A stretch of DNA of 64,000 nucleotides from Plantago ovata (Eukaryota; Streptophyta; Magnoliopsida; Lamiales; Plantaginaceae): assembly GCA_028274465.1 (NCBI GenBank), contig CM051457.1, forward strand, positions 65,694,496 through 65,758,495. Direction: 5' to 3'. Shown here piece by piece: positions 1 through 10,196 of the stretch (the stretch's first letter is position 1; every line of letters starts with the position of its first letter). The notes under the pieces are model-generated. The model made no database searches. It saw only the letters and a program-made list of their open reading frames with translations, and was not told the DNA's origin. The position numbers were made by a program, and so were the translations under genes.

Positions 1-1233
1 ACGTGTTGTTCAGAAAGTGGAATGTTCAGCAACATCATTGCATAAGTGAAAATCTGAAAGACAGAGTAGGTTGTGCTTGCTGAAACTGAGACCAATCACT
101 TACTGATGAAACATATGTGACCTCTTGCTGAATGTACGTGAATTTGCGTTCCAATGTTACTGTTTGAATTCTATTCAAATGTGCATTTAATGCAAAGCTT
201 ACACACGAAGGACATGAAGACTAGAAGACAAACAAAGTCGCTGCTGAAAGTACAAAAGCAAGATAGTGACATGTTAAGGAACAAAAGCCTTAGGATTTGA
301 AATTCAAACGGCTCCTTACTTACACTATAAATAGAGGTCATCCGGCAAAGAGTTGAAGTGTGTCAACAACGTGATCAAACTCTCACTTGTGCTTAAAAAC
401 TCACAAACCTTCAAACACTCTTACTGTCATTGATCCGTTCCAAGACTTAAAGCTTGAAAAAGCTACTTGTGAAGAAGTAGAACCAACTCGGCTAAGAAAT
501 TAGTTAATTGTTCTTTCTTTCGAACAAGAACGAGTCTTGACACCAGAAACAATCAAACTTGTTTACTGCAAAGTATCCCAAGTTGTGTTTCTTAGATTAC
601 TTGTTGTAACTGAATAAGTTATAATTAAGTCATCTCACCCCAAAACTCTCTAACTGAAAATACACCCTTTCAGGCGTGATATTCAGAGGGAACTTAATCG
701 AGCATAGTTTTGCTGATTAAAAGTACCAAGTTTGGTGGAGAACAAGGTTAAGTTCTCTAGTTTAGGTTGGAGACAAAGCAAGTGTGCTTTGGTTTCTGTT
801 GAATCGCTTTAGATAGGAGATTGTAAGGAACCTCAATCATATCTTAGTGGATTCAGTCCTAGAAAGGACGAAGTGGATTAGTTGAGAGATTACGCCACTC
901 TCAGATACCACTATAAAAGTGTTTGTGTGATTTACTTACTGTATTTAGCTTTCAGCAAATTATATCTGTCTGTACACAGTCACTCACTTCACTTGCTGAA
1001 ACCTTTACTTGCTGAAAAAGCACTTATTGTTTCAAAGACTTCCTCTCTCTGATTTTAAGTATCAGCAAACCAAGCTACTGTAAAGTAACTTACGCTTGCT
1101 GAGAAAGTTAAGTATCAGCAAACTCATTACTGAAAAGTAATAAGTACTTGCTGAGAAAGTTTTAAACGACGAAAGTTTGAAAAGACTATTCACCCCCCCT
1201 CTAGTCTTTTCTTGTTGTTTAAAGGGACCAACA
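1..1233 (+). repeat. 5' LTR of copia-1 (3' three-quarters)
   Basis: Matches 8960-10196 nearly base for base and ends in ACCAACA just before the PBS. It contains a TATA box at 326-334, two tandem U5 hairpins (1062-1154) and a terminal foldback whose loop is a C run (1161-1223). The Gag-poor ORF on the opposite strand near its end is chance. Confidence 0.95.
326..334 (+). promoter_or_regulatory. LTR TATA box of copia-1
   Basis: TATAAATAG preceded by CTTACAC and followed by AGGTCATCC. The equivalent in the 3' LTR is about 9285-9293; copia-3 has it in reverse at 28054-28062, and copia-2 has a weakened CATAAATAG near 15667. It would drive the genomic RNA. Confidence 0.7.
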
Positions 1234-1235
1234 AG

Positions 1236-1247
1236 CGGTATCAGAGC
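1236..1247 (+). other. Primer-binding site (tRNA-iMet type)
   Basis: CGGTATCAGAGC lies two bases after the LTR end. The family consensus in copia-2 and copia-3 is TGGTATCAGAGC, the common plant copia site complementary to the 3' end of initiator tRNA-Met; copia-1 has a C for the first T. Confidence 0.85.
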
Positions 1248-1345
1248 AGGAGGTTCTTTAGCCTTCTGCACTGAACCTAGATCCCCTTAAGTGTTTTCCG
1301 TAAATCACTCTCACTTGATCAGTTTGGTAGTGCTTTGCTGACAGG

Positions 1346-3766
1346 ATGTCTTTAGGAGATGCTCCCTTGCTGAAGCTGGAAAATTACGAGAAATGGCGAA
1401 ACAACATGATGCTACATCTTGAGGCCATTAGTGATGAGATGGTCACCGTCATTAATGATGGACCTATCAAGATCACTAAGATTGAAAGGAGTTTCCCTCA
1501 CAAGACCACTGAAGCTGGGAAGGAAACCATCCTTGGCGAACCACTAGATACTGTTGTGCCAAAACCAAGAGAGGAATGGACTTCTGACGAAGCTAAGAGA
1601 TTCCGTCTTGATGGCCAAGCAAGAAATATCATCATCAGATCAACTCCGGATACCATACAGTGCAAACTGTGGGGTGCTAAGACTGCAAAGGAGGCTTGGA
1701 AAATGGTTCAAGATCTTTGTGCTGGATCTGACAAGACCAAGGAAAACAAACTTGAAGTACTTAAGCTAAAGTTTCAAAACTTTAAGCAAGGTGCAAACGA
1801 GTCACTGGAAGACTTGGACTTCAGATTCACAACTCTTGTTAGTGAAATGGCAGCATTGGGTGTTGGAAACCTCTACTCAGATTCTGAGAAAGTGAAAAAT
1901 ATCATCAGAAGTCTGAATCAAGAATGGATCCACACTCAGAATTTCTATTATAATCAAGGAATGCCAGACATTACACCAACAGAGTTGTTCTCTCATCTTG
2001 CTACTGTCAATTATGAGACAAAGCAAAGAGAAAATGTGTTTGCTGAAAAATCGCAAAACATTGCTCTTGCTGCAAAGCCGTCATCTTCTGAAAAGAAGAA
2101 TGATAAATAGCCTCCTGATGAAAATGCTTTAGTTGTTAAAAACATGAAGAAATTCGTCAGTAAGGAACTTGAAAGGCGAAAAGCAAAAGAGAAGCTGAAA
2201 AAGCATGTTGGTAACAACTACCATAAGTACAAGAATGATACTAGCTCGCTGAACAAGCAAGCTCAGCAAGCTACATCATCAGAAGAACCAGCAGTTGGAA
2301 ATGATCTATGTTTTTACTGCAAAAAGCCTGGACACTTCAAAGCTAATTGCCCTTTGCTGAAAGGCAAATCTGCTGAAAAGAAGAAGAAGTTCAAAAGAGC
2401 TTTTATTGCTGAAGAAAAGAAGAAGCTTCAAGCAAAAATCGATGCATTGTGTATTGATACTAGCTCCGAAGACAGTGAGGATGAAAGTTCAGACACCGAC
2501 GATGAAGAAGCCACTCTAGACGTGGAGATTGGCAAAGAAGTGTGTGGAATAGCTATGGAAGCTTATCCAGATGTGTCGAACTACGAATTCTGCCTCATGG
2601 CCGGTCAGGTAAACAACTCTACCTCTGACTCAGACTCAGAAAGTGAAGACGAGATTGACCTTGACAAGATTCAAGGAGAAATCGAAAGATTTGAGAATAC
2701 TCTCAGCAAATAGCAAGAGAGACTACAACTTGCTGAAACTGTTACCAAGCAAACTACTGAAAAGTACGTTTTGCTGAAGGAAGAGACAGAAGAAAAAGAT
2801 GCTGAAATAAGGCGTCTTAAGAAGTTGATTGCTGAGGCTGCAAAGAAAAATTCTCAAATGGCATTAGAATTGGAAGAGTATCAGTCCTCAATTCTAAAGT
2901 TACTTGCTGAAATCCAAGAAATGAAAAAGATGAAAGTCAATTTCAAATCTTATGTGGATGCAAGTAATACGCTGACTGAACTAAACTCTTATTTGAGAGA
3001 TTCATCTCAGAAAGAAGGTTTAGGAGCAACGTGCGAAGGTGATAACGTAGAAATCTTGAGAAAAGATAAATCACCTATCTCCTTTGTACGTGCTACTGAT
3101 AGTAGTCCACCAGTAATCTATCAGTTTGGTCAAACTAAGGTTGCTGAAACATGCAATCAAGTACCTACGACCATAAAGCCCGCTGTTGCTACTCAAAGTA
3201 ACAAGACTTTAAAAGGAAAACAGGTTGCTGAAAAGCAAACTGGAAAGAAGAAGAATGCTGTGAAGCATTCCGCCAAACAAGTTGCTGGAAAGCAAGTTGT
3301 TAAGACTAAAGGCAAGATTACTAAAAGTAATCAGAAGTCCTTTGCTGACAAACCTGAATCAAGTAAGGTTGCTGAAGCTAAACCTCAGCATTCTCCAAAG
3401 AGTGGACTCGGTTTCAAAACCAAGCAAAGTCAACTCTTTCATGAGTATAAGCAAAGTCAGCAAAGATACTTCAAAGAGATGAAGAAAACCAAGCCTAAGA
3501 GTTCTGAAAAGACTCCCAATGCTAGGACTAGAAGGAACCTTGCTAGAAAAGAACTTACTGAAAAGTATGTTGACCAAAAAGGTCAACAGAGCAAGACACC
3601 ACATCAGAAAGTGGATTTGACCAGCACCAGTCAAAAGTCTTTCAGCTCAAAACCTCCTAGTTCCTCAGCAAGTAGAAAACAATTCAAAGTTGAAAAACTT
3701 CAGACTTGGGTTTCCACTGGACGCATTCTTGAACATGTTAATGGACATCCATCATTGGATAATTAA
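1346..3766 (+). pseudogene. gag: gag of copia-1, two in-frame stops
   Basis: One reading frame of about 807 codons from the ATG at 1346 to the TAA at 3764-3766, interrupted by TAG at 2108-2110 (glutamate codon in copia-3) and TAG at 2711-2713 (glutamine codon in copia-3). The N-terminal third is a UBN2-type Ty1/copia Gag core (KLENYEKWRNNMMLHLEAI at the start, then KTKENKLEVLKLKFQNFKQG). A CCHC zinc knuckle, CFYCKKPGHFKANC, lies near residues 330-343. Next come an acidic Ser/Asp/Glu stretch, a coiled-coil-like Glu/Lys segment and a basic Lys-rich tail. The nucleocapsid would package genomic RNA in cytoplasmic particles. The tail is long for copia Gag, as is usual in SIRE-like elements. The frame ends six bases before pol opens in the -1 frame. 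Confidence 0.92.
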
Positions 3767-3771
3767 CTTGT

Positions 3772-6700
3772 TTGCTCTTGATTGTGCAGAGTGCAGCCAC
3801 GGAGACAAACGATGCAATCTGGCACTTTGATAGTGGTTGTGGAAAGCACATGACGGGCAACAAGAATAACCTTATAAACTATAGACGGTGGTCTAAAGGT
3901 CCAACAATAAGGTTTGCTGGTGGAGGCTCCGGATCTACAAAAGGCTATGGTGATGTGAAGTTAGGATGCATAACCATTTCTGGAGTTCTTTATGTCAAAA
4001 ATCTTAAGTTTAACCTTTTCAGCATGAGTCAATTTGCTGACAAAGGATACTTCATCGAAATTAAAAGTGATGAATGTAAACTTGTAGATTTTGAGACTAA
4101 AAAGGTTATAATGATTGCAAGAAGATCAGGAGGCTTGTACACCGTTGATTGGTCTTCAGCAAACATTGAAAAATGCCTTGTCTCAGATCATGATTGTCTT
4201 GCTGAAAAAGCATGGTTATGGAATAAACGAACAAGTCATCTAAACTTCAAGACGCTGAATAAGCTGTCTAAAAAGGCACTTGTAGTTGGATTACCTAGGG
4301 TTACTTTTAAGAAGGATGGTGTTTGCAATGCATGTCAGCAAGGAAAGAAAACCAAATCTTCTTTCAAGAACAAGGCAGTACCGTCAACTACAAAACCTTT
4401 ACAACTCTTGCACATGGACTTGTTTGAATCTTCTTCAACAAGCTATGCTGGTAAGAAGTATGGTCTAGTCGTGGTAGATGACTATTCAAGATTCACTTGG
4501 GTAGTATTCATCAAGCACAAATCTGAAACCAAGACTGAAATACCTAACTTGCTGAATAAGCTTGAAGTCATGAAAAATGACAAGGTAAAAGTCATAAGGA
4601 CAGACCATGGTACTGAGTTTGTAAACCAGTACATAACTGAATATTGTACCTCAAAAGGTATTCAACATCAGTTATCCTCAGTAAGAACACCACAGCAAAA
4701 TGGTGTTGCTGAACGGAAGAATCGTACCCTGAAAGAAGCCGCAAGAACAATGCTTGCTGACACTGAAATAAGTGAGGCTTACTGGGTTGAAGCGATTAAT
4801 ACCGCCTGCTATACTCAAATAGATGTTTGATTACTAAGGAATACAACAAAACTCCTTATGAATTGTTTGTTGGAAGACCTCCTAACATCACTCATCTAAG
4901 AGTATTTGGTTGCAAGTGTTTCGTTCTTAACAATGGTAGAGAATACCTAAGAACATTTCAACCAAAGGCAGACGAAGCGATATTTCTTGGCTACTCCTTG
5001 CATAGTAAAGCTTATAGAGTTTACAACAAAAAGGCACAAAAGATTGAAGAATCTGTGCATGTTGTATTCTACGAAAAGTCACAAGGTGTGCCTGCTGAAG
5101 AAGAAATATCAGAATGTATGAAAAAGCTAATCATACATGAGCAAAGAACTGAATCTGATGCTAGGCAAATCAAGTCAATTGAACTAAATGATGATTCTGA
5201 CAATGACTCTCCTCCCCAAGTCATGACAAGATAAATATAGTTCACGACAAAGAATTTCCAGCAAAAGATGCGGTTGCTCCGGAAGTTGCTGAAATTACGC
5301 AATCTCCAGTGCCTGCTGATGAAATACCTCATCCAGCAATGCTGAACAAGCAGTTGCTGACGAACAAATCTCAGCAGAGACACAAATTCCCAGTAGTACT
5401 GAACAAGTACATACTGAAGAGTCACATGCTGATGAGCAAACATATCCTGATCCAACAAACAGGAAACCTGTTAATAAATGGATTAGAGATCATCCCTCTA
5501 CGGATATGATTGGCGATATTAATAAACGCCAAGTGACTAGATCCAAAGCTACTCAAGGACTTGCTGAAGAAGCAACTGTCGTAGAAGTAGAATCTTTATT
5601 CTCTTGCTTTGTTTCAGAAATTGAACCTAAAACCATAGAAGAAGCTTTGAAGCATTCTGAATGGATAAAGGCAATGCAAGAAGAATTGGATCAATTTGAA
5701 AGAAACAAAGTCTGGAAACTTGTGCCACTTGCTGAAGATAAGAAAGCTATTGGTACAAAGTGGGTGTTCAGAAACAAGCTGAGCGAGTCTGGTGAAGTAA
5801 CAAGAAACAAAGCACGCTTAGTTGCTCAAGGTTACTGTCAGACTGAAGGATTGGACTATGATGAGTCTTCGCCAGTTGCAAGATTGGATGCAATTAGGCT
5901 TTTCTTGGCCTTTGCTGCTCACAATGACTTCATTGTTTACCAAATGGATGTTAAAAGTGCATTCTTAAATGGTGAACTTGCTGAAGAAGTCTACCTAGAA
6001 CAACCCCCTGGCTTTGAACTTCCCTCAGAAACCAAGATGGTATCAAGCTTCAGAAAGCTGTATATGGTCTAAAGCAAGCACCAAGAGCATGGTATGATAC
6101 CTTGGCTAAGTTCTTGCTGGAAAATGGTTTCAAGAAAGGTGAAGTTGACAAAACCTTTTACCATGAACCATGATGGTAAAATAATCTTAGTTCAATTTAT
6201 GTGGATGACATAATTTTTGGATCTAAGGACAAGCAACTTTGTGATGATTTGCCAAACTCATGACAAATAAGTTTGAAATGAGTATGATGGGAAAATTGAA
6301 TTATTTCCTAGGATTGCAAGTCAAGCAACTCACTCAAGATGGAATATTCATAAATCAATCAGCAAAGTATGCGAAGAAATGCTCATAAAGTTTAGGATCA
6401 AAGAGGATGAAAAACCTGAAAAGATCCCTATGAGTGTTGGTACCAAATTGGGCTATACTAAAGAGGACAAAAGTGTTGAAGAACACAAGTATAGGAGCTC
6501 ATTGGTTCCTTGTTGTATTTAACAGCAAGTAGACCTGACATTCAGTATGCTGTTTGTGTGTGTGCAAGATTCCAATCTGATCCAAGAGAATCACACTACA
6601 AAAAGGCAATCAAGATACTGAAATATGTTAAAGGTACAGTCAATGTTGGATTATGGTATCCTAAAGATTCTGGACTTGAATTGGTTGGCTATTCTGATGC

Positions 6701-7145
6701 TGATCATGGTGGATCAACTCTTGATAGAAAAGTACCTCTGGAACTTGTCAGTTTTTGGGTACTAGATTAATATCATGGTTCAGCAAGAAGCAAACGTGTG
6801 TCGCCAATTCATCTACTGAATCTGAATACATTGCAGCTGGTTGTTGCACAGCTCAAATCCTATGGATTCAGCAACAATTAAGAGATTATGTATTTCTGCA
6901 AAGAAAACACCAATCTTTTGTGATAATACAAGTGCTATTGCAATTACGCAAAATCCTAAGTTTCACTCTGGACCAAGCACATTGATATAGACATCATTTC
7001 ATTAGAGATCATGTGGAAAAAGGTATATTGAGGTTGTGAAAGTAGGCACTGAAGATCAGCTTGCTGACATCTTACCAAGCCCCTACCGGATAATAGGTTC
7101 GCAATGCTAAGGTATAACCTTGGATTGATTGAACTACCTCAATAA
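3772..7145 (+). pseudogene. pol: pol of copia-1 (protease, integrase, RT, RNase H), frameshifted
   Basis: Domains in order: aspartic protease with DSG (WHFDSGCGKHMTG, near 3820); integrase zinc domain in which the first His of the HHCC is Asn (LWNKRTSH), with CNACQQGK following; integrase core with Asp in LLHMDLFE, Asp in IRTDHGTEF and Glu in QQNGVAERKNR; RT with [15 protein letters not shown] and YVDD (near 6200); RNase H with GYSDADHGG and a C-terminal DQLADI-type motif. One-base deletions shift the frame near 4817 and 5213, near 6040, and several times between 6150 and 7080; RT also lost a residue in DESYAP. The polyprotein is non-functional. No ATG is needed because pol opens in the -1 frame relative to gag. 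Confidence 0.93.
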
Positions 7146-7520
7146 AGGATACACTTGGCAGAATGCTGAAACAGGTATTCAGCAAGCCAAAGTATTCCTG
7201 TCTAAAGACCAAGTCACTAATTTCTTCTAAGAAATGATAAGTCACTACATGATTGCTGAAACAGGCATTCAGCAAGTAATTCCTTCAAAACGGGTATTTG
7301 TTAGGAACTTGATCACTTGCTGGACAGGCACTCAGTAAGAGAAAGAAACTTAAGGATTGCTGAGACGGGTACTCAGACAATCAAAAGATACTGAAAAGTA
7401 TTCAAGTATCAAAGGAATTTTCTAAGACGGGAACTCGAAAAAGAGCAAAAGCTCATCTCTCAGATTTTACCAAAGGATGTCTCAAGTAAAAAGAATTTAC
7501 TGATACGGGAAATCAGAAAT
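7146..7520 (+). other. Hairpin array between pol and third ORF (copia-1)
   Basis: A run of short inverted repeats, each a stem around a seven-base loop of the form ACRGGNA. The clearest are 7164-7184 (TGCTGAA / TTCAGCA around ACAGGTA), 7253-7275 (TTGCTGAA / TTCAGCAA around ACAGGCA), 7355-7382 (GATTGCTGAG / CTCAGACAATC around ACGGGTA), 7387-7410 (GATACTGAA / TTCAAGTATC) and 7500-7516 (CTGAT / ATCAG around ACGGGAA). Degraded members lie near 7288, 7316 and 7424. The same series in the same order occurs in copia-2 and, reversed, in copia-3. Function unknown. Confidence 0.75.
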
Positions 7521-8036
7521 ATCTTTTAAACTAAGAAAATATGAGATATCTAAGTAAGGGGGAACTTTCAGCAAGTATCTAGATTGTTAATTCAAACTCG
7601 CTGAAAAGATTTTGTCTATTTCAGCAAGCAATCTATCCCTTAATACTCGGTAAAATCAATTTGTGACGTTAAGCTGGCACAGATAAACTCGCATAAATCA
7701 TGACATGAAATTCAATCGTGGCCATTGATAAAAGGAGTTACTAATCTAACGGCTAACAAAACAAAGAGAGAGAGTGCTCTGACGGTTTTAGTTAGTGGGC
7801 CACTACGCATTCAATGCAAAGGCTCCACTACTCCAGTGTTTCTTGTTTTACCCTTGCTGAGAGCTCAATCGATTGAGTTCTCACACACCAGAGACACTAT
7901 ATAAAGAAGGAGTTAGAGAAATGACCAAAAATCTTTAACTCACATTTCCTTTCTCTGACAATTTCTAGCCTGAATTACTGTACCTCGGTCAAAAGCAAAC
8001 TATCTTTTTTCGTACATTTCTTGCTCTATATAAGAA
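7521..8036 (+). promoter_or_regulatory. Spacer with internal promoter before the third ORF (copia-1)
   Basis: No gene. It holds a TATA box, TATATAAA, at 7898-7905, 139 bp before the ATG at 8037, and a pyrimidine-rich leader between them. Conserved blocks upstream (around ACGCATTCAATGCAAAGGC and CTAACGGCTAAC) recur in copia-2 and copia-3 at similar spacing. I infer a separate promoter for the third ORF. Confidence 0.6.
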
Positions 8037-8338
8037 ATGGCTCCCAAGAGACAGTATCTAAGTCCTCAAATCGTCAAAGGTTGACAGTGCTGAAAACGCA
8101 CTGCTCCGGGTGACTACTCTGACCCAGACACAACGAAAGTTGTTTGAAAAAACGACCGAATCATGTAAAACCTATGCCTCCATCATTGACACTGCAAAGT
8201 GTGAGATGTTGATGCAAGGGAGGTTGCAAAAAAAAGTACATTAGGTTACTTTTATGAACAAGAATTTGATGACCCAAATGAAGAGGCGCTTGAGTTATCA
8301 ACCAGCCAACGCTCATGACTTTTATCTCTGCTCGCACT
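8037..8338 (+). pseudogene. Third ORF of copia-1, N-terminal fragment before the gap
   Basis: Starts at the ATG reading MAPKR, the same start as in copia-2 and copia-3. The aligned sequence covers the residues equivalent to TAKCEQMMQWGGFAKEKYIR but with several one-base deletions, so the frame is lost almost at once. It stops at the N run; the rest, about 5 kb in the other copies, is missing. Product as described for copia-3. Confidence 0.75.
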
Positions 8339-8438
8339 NNNNNNNNNNNNNNNNNNNNNNNNNNNNNNNNNNNNNNNNNNNNNNNNNNNNNNNNNNNNNN
8401 NNNNNNNNNNNNNNNNNNNNNNNNNNNNNNNNNNNNNN
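8339..8438. other. Assembly gap, 100 N
   Basis: Exactly 100 N, a conventional placeholder for unknown length. The left flank matches copia-2 near 53393 and the right flank matches copia-2 near 58468, so roughly 5 kb of third ORF is probably absent rather than 100 bases. Confidence 0.97.
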
Positions 8439-8546
8439 TATTCAAGTATGCTTGCATTAATCAACTGATTTATTCAACATCAGAAACCTCTAAAAGGGTA
8501 ACAATTAATTTAGCCATGGATTGCTAACATCAAAAAGGGGGAAATT
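8439..8546 (+). other. 3' UTR and polypurine tract of copia-1
   Basis: The sequence after the gap matches the end of copia-2 and copia-3. The PPT AAAAAGGGGGAAAT (about 8533-8545) abuts the TGTTAGG of the 3' LTR. Confidence 0.88.
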
Positions 8547-10196
8547 TGTTAGGAAACTTGTAATTTTGATGAGCAATTTACCATGCTAAATTAAGGAAAG
8601 TCCAGTAACTAGTACTCTTAAGGTCCATAGGAATTTAGAATTTTAAGGACATTGTAAAAGAGGAACGTTTGCTGATGACGTAGTTAGGTGCTAGGTAAGT
8701 TATTTCTTTAGTGTATGACGTATTTTATTTTCTGAGAAGAAAATAACTTATTGACACTTTAGCTTATGATGTATCTTATTTTCTGAGAAGAAAATAACCT
8801 ATTGAAGCATTTGCTGAAGATATATTTTGTTTATTATAAACAATTTATTGAAGCAAATAGAAACCGCTCAGAATCTGGAAGACTTTTGAAGATCTGAAGA
8901 CTTGAAGATTTAAAGATCTGAAGACTAGAAGATTGCTGAAGACTGGTATCTACAAAGGCACGTGTTGTTCAGAAAGTGGAATGTTCAGCAACAGCATTGC
9001 ATAAGTGAAAATCTGAAAGACAGAGTAGGTTGTGCTTGCTGAAACTGAGACCAATCACTTATTGATGAAACATATGTGACCTCTTGCTGAATGTACGTGA
9101 ATTTGCGCTCCAATGTTACTGTTTGAATTCTATTCAAATGTGCATTTAATGCAAAGCTTACACACGAAGGACATGAAGACTAGAAGACAAACAAAGTCGC
9201 TGTTGAAAGTACAAAAGCAAGATAGTGACATGTTAAGGAACAAAAGCCTTAGGATTTGAAATTCAAACGGCTCCTTACTTACACTATAAATAGAGGTCAT
9301 CCGGCAAAGAGTTGAAGTGTGTCAACAACGTGATCAAACTCTCACTTGTGCTTAAAAACTCACAAACCTTCAAACACTCTTATTGTCATTGATCCGTTCC
9401 AAGACTTAAAGCTTGAAAAAGCTACTTGTGAAGAAGTAGCACAAACTCGGCTAAGAAATTAGTTAATTGTTCTTTCTTTCGAACAAGAACGAGTCTTGAC
9501 ACCAGAAACAATCAAACTTGTTTACTGCAAAGTATCCCAAGTTGTGTTTCTTAGATTACTTGTTGTAACTGAATAATTTATAATTAAGTCATCTCACCCC
9601 AAAACTCTCTAACTGAAAATACACCCTTTCAGGCGTGATATTCAGGGGGAACTTAATCGAGCATAGTTTTGCTGATTAAAAGTACCAAGTTTGGTGGAGA
9701 ACAAGGTTGAGTTCTCTAGTTTAGGTTGGAGACAAAGCAAGTGTGCTTTGGTTTCTGTTGAATCGCTTTAGATAGGAGATTGTAAGGAACCTCAATCATA
9801 TCTTAGTGGATTCAGTCCTAGAAAGGACGAAGTGGATTAGTTGAGAGATTACGCCACTCTCAGATACCACTATAAAAGTGTTTGTGTGATTTACTTACTG
9901 TATTTAGCTTTCAGCAAATTATATCTGTCTGTACACAGTCACTCACTTCACTTGCTGAAACCTTTACTTGCTGAAAAAGCACTTATTGTTTCAAAGACTT
10001 CCGCTCTCTGATTTTAAGTATCAGCAAACCAAGCTACTGTAAAGTAACTTACGCTTGCTGAGAAAGTTAAGTATCAGCAAACTCATTACTGAAAAGTAAT
10101 AAGTACTTGCTGAGAAAGTTTTAAACGACGAAAGTTTGAAAAGACTATTCACCCCCCCCCCCTCTAGTCTTTTCTTGTTGTTTAAAGGGACCAACA
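8547..10196 (+). repeat. 3' LTR of copia-1, 1,650 bp
   Basis: Begins TGTTAGG after the PPT and ends ACCAACA. TATA box near 9285. The U3 part holds a tandemly expanded hairpin unit (8700-8855) and short GAAGAYYT-like repeats (8881-8946). The C run in the terminal hairpin loop is longer than in the 5' LTR. Confidence 0.95.
8700..8855 (+). repeat. U3 tandem repeat, three units of about 51 bp, each with a hairpin
   Basis: Units one and two carry an identical hairpin, TTATTTTCT / AGAAAATAA with a GAGA loop, at 8725-8746 and 8776-8797. The third carries TTGTTTA / TAAACAA around TTA near 8827-8843. Each unit ends in an AYTTATTGA-like string. copia-2 and copia-3 have only one unit here, so copia-1 has an expansion. 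Confidence 0.75.

Larger units (their letters stand above)
1..10196 (+). mobile_element. copia-1: SIRE/Maximus-like Ty1/copia LTR retrotransposon, left end outside window
   Basis: Order on the plus strand is partial 5' LTR, PBS, gag, pol (PR-IN-RT-RH), hairpin spacer, third ORF, PPT, 3' LTR. That order (integrase before RT) defines Ty1/copia; the iMet-type PBS, zinc-knuckle Gag and ORF after pol fit the SIRE/Maximus branch. Position 1 aligns with 8960 in the 3' LTR, so about 413 bp of the 5' LTR lie outside. The two LTRs differ at roughly eleven sites over 1,233 bp plus a C-run length difference, so the insertion is young, yet gag and pol carry many stops and single-base indels. It is inserted in gypsy-4, whose leader resumes at 10197. 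The N gap hides about 5 kb of the third ORF, so the true element is about 15-16 kb. Confidence 0.93.

Noticed and set aside
5309..5509. Separate small protein in copia-1
   Set aside because: It is the out-of-frame reading of the integrase-RT linker after the deletion near 5213.
7164..7516. CRISPR-like repeat array
   Set aside because: Units are hairpins of unequal length and spacing inside a plant retrotransposon, with no cas genes.
8161..8527. Open frames crossing the N run
   Set aside because: They are open only because N carries no stop codons.
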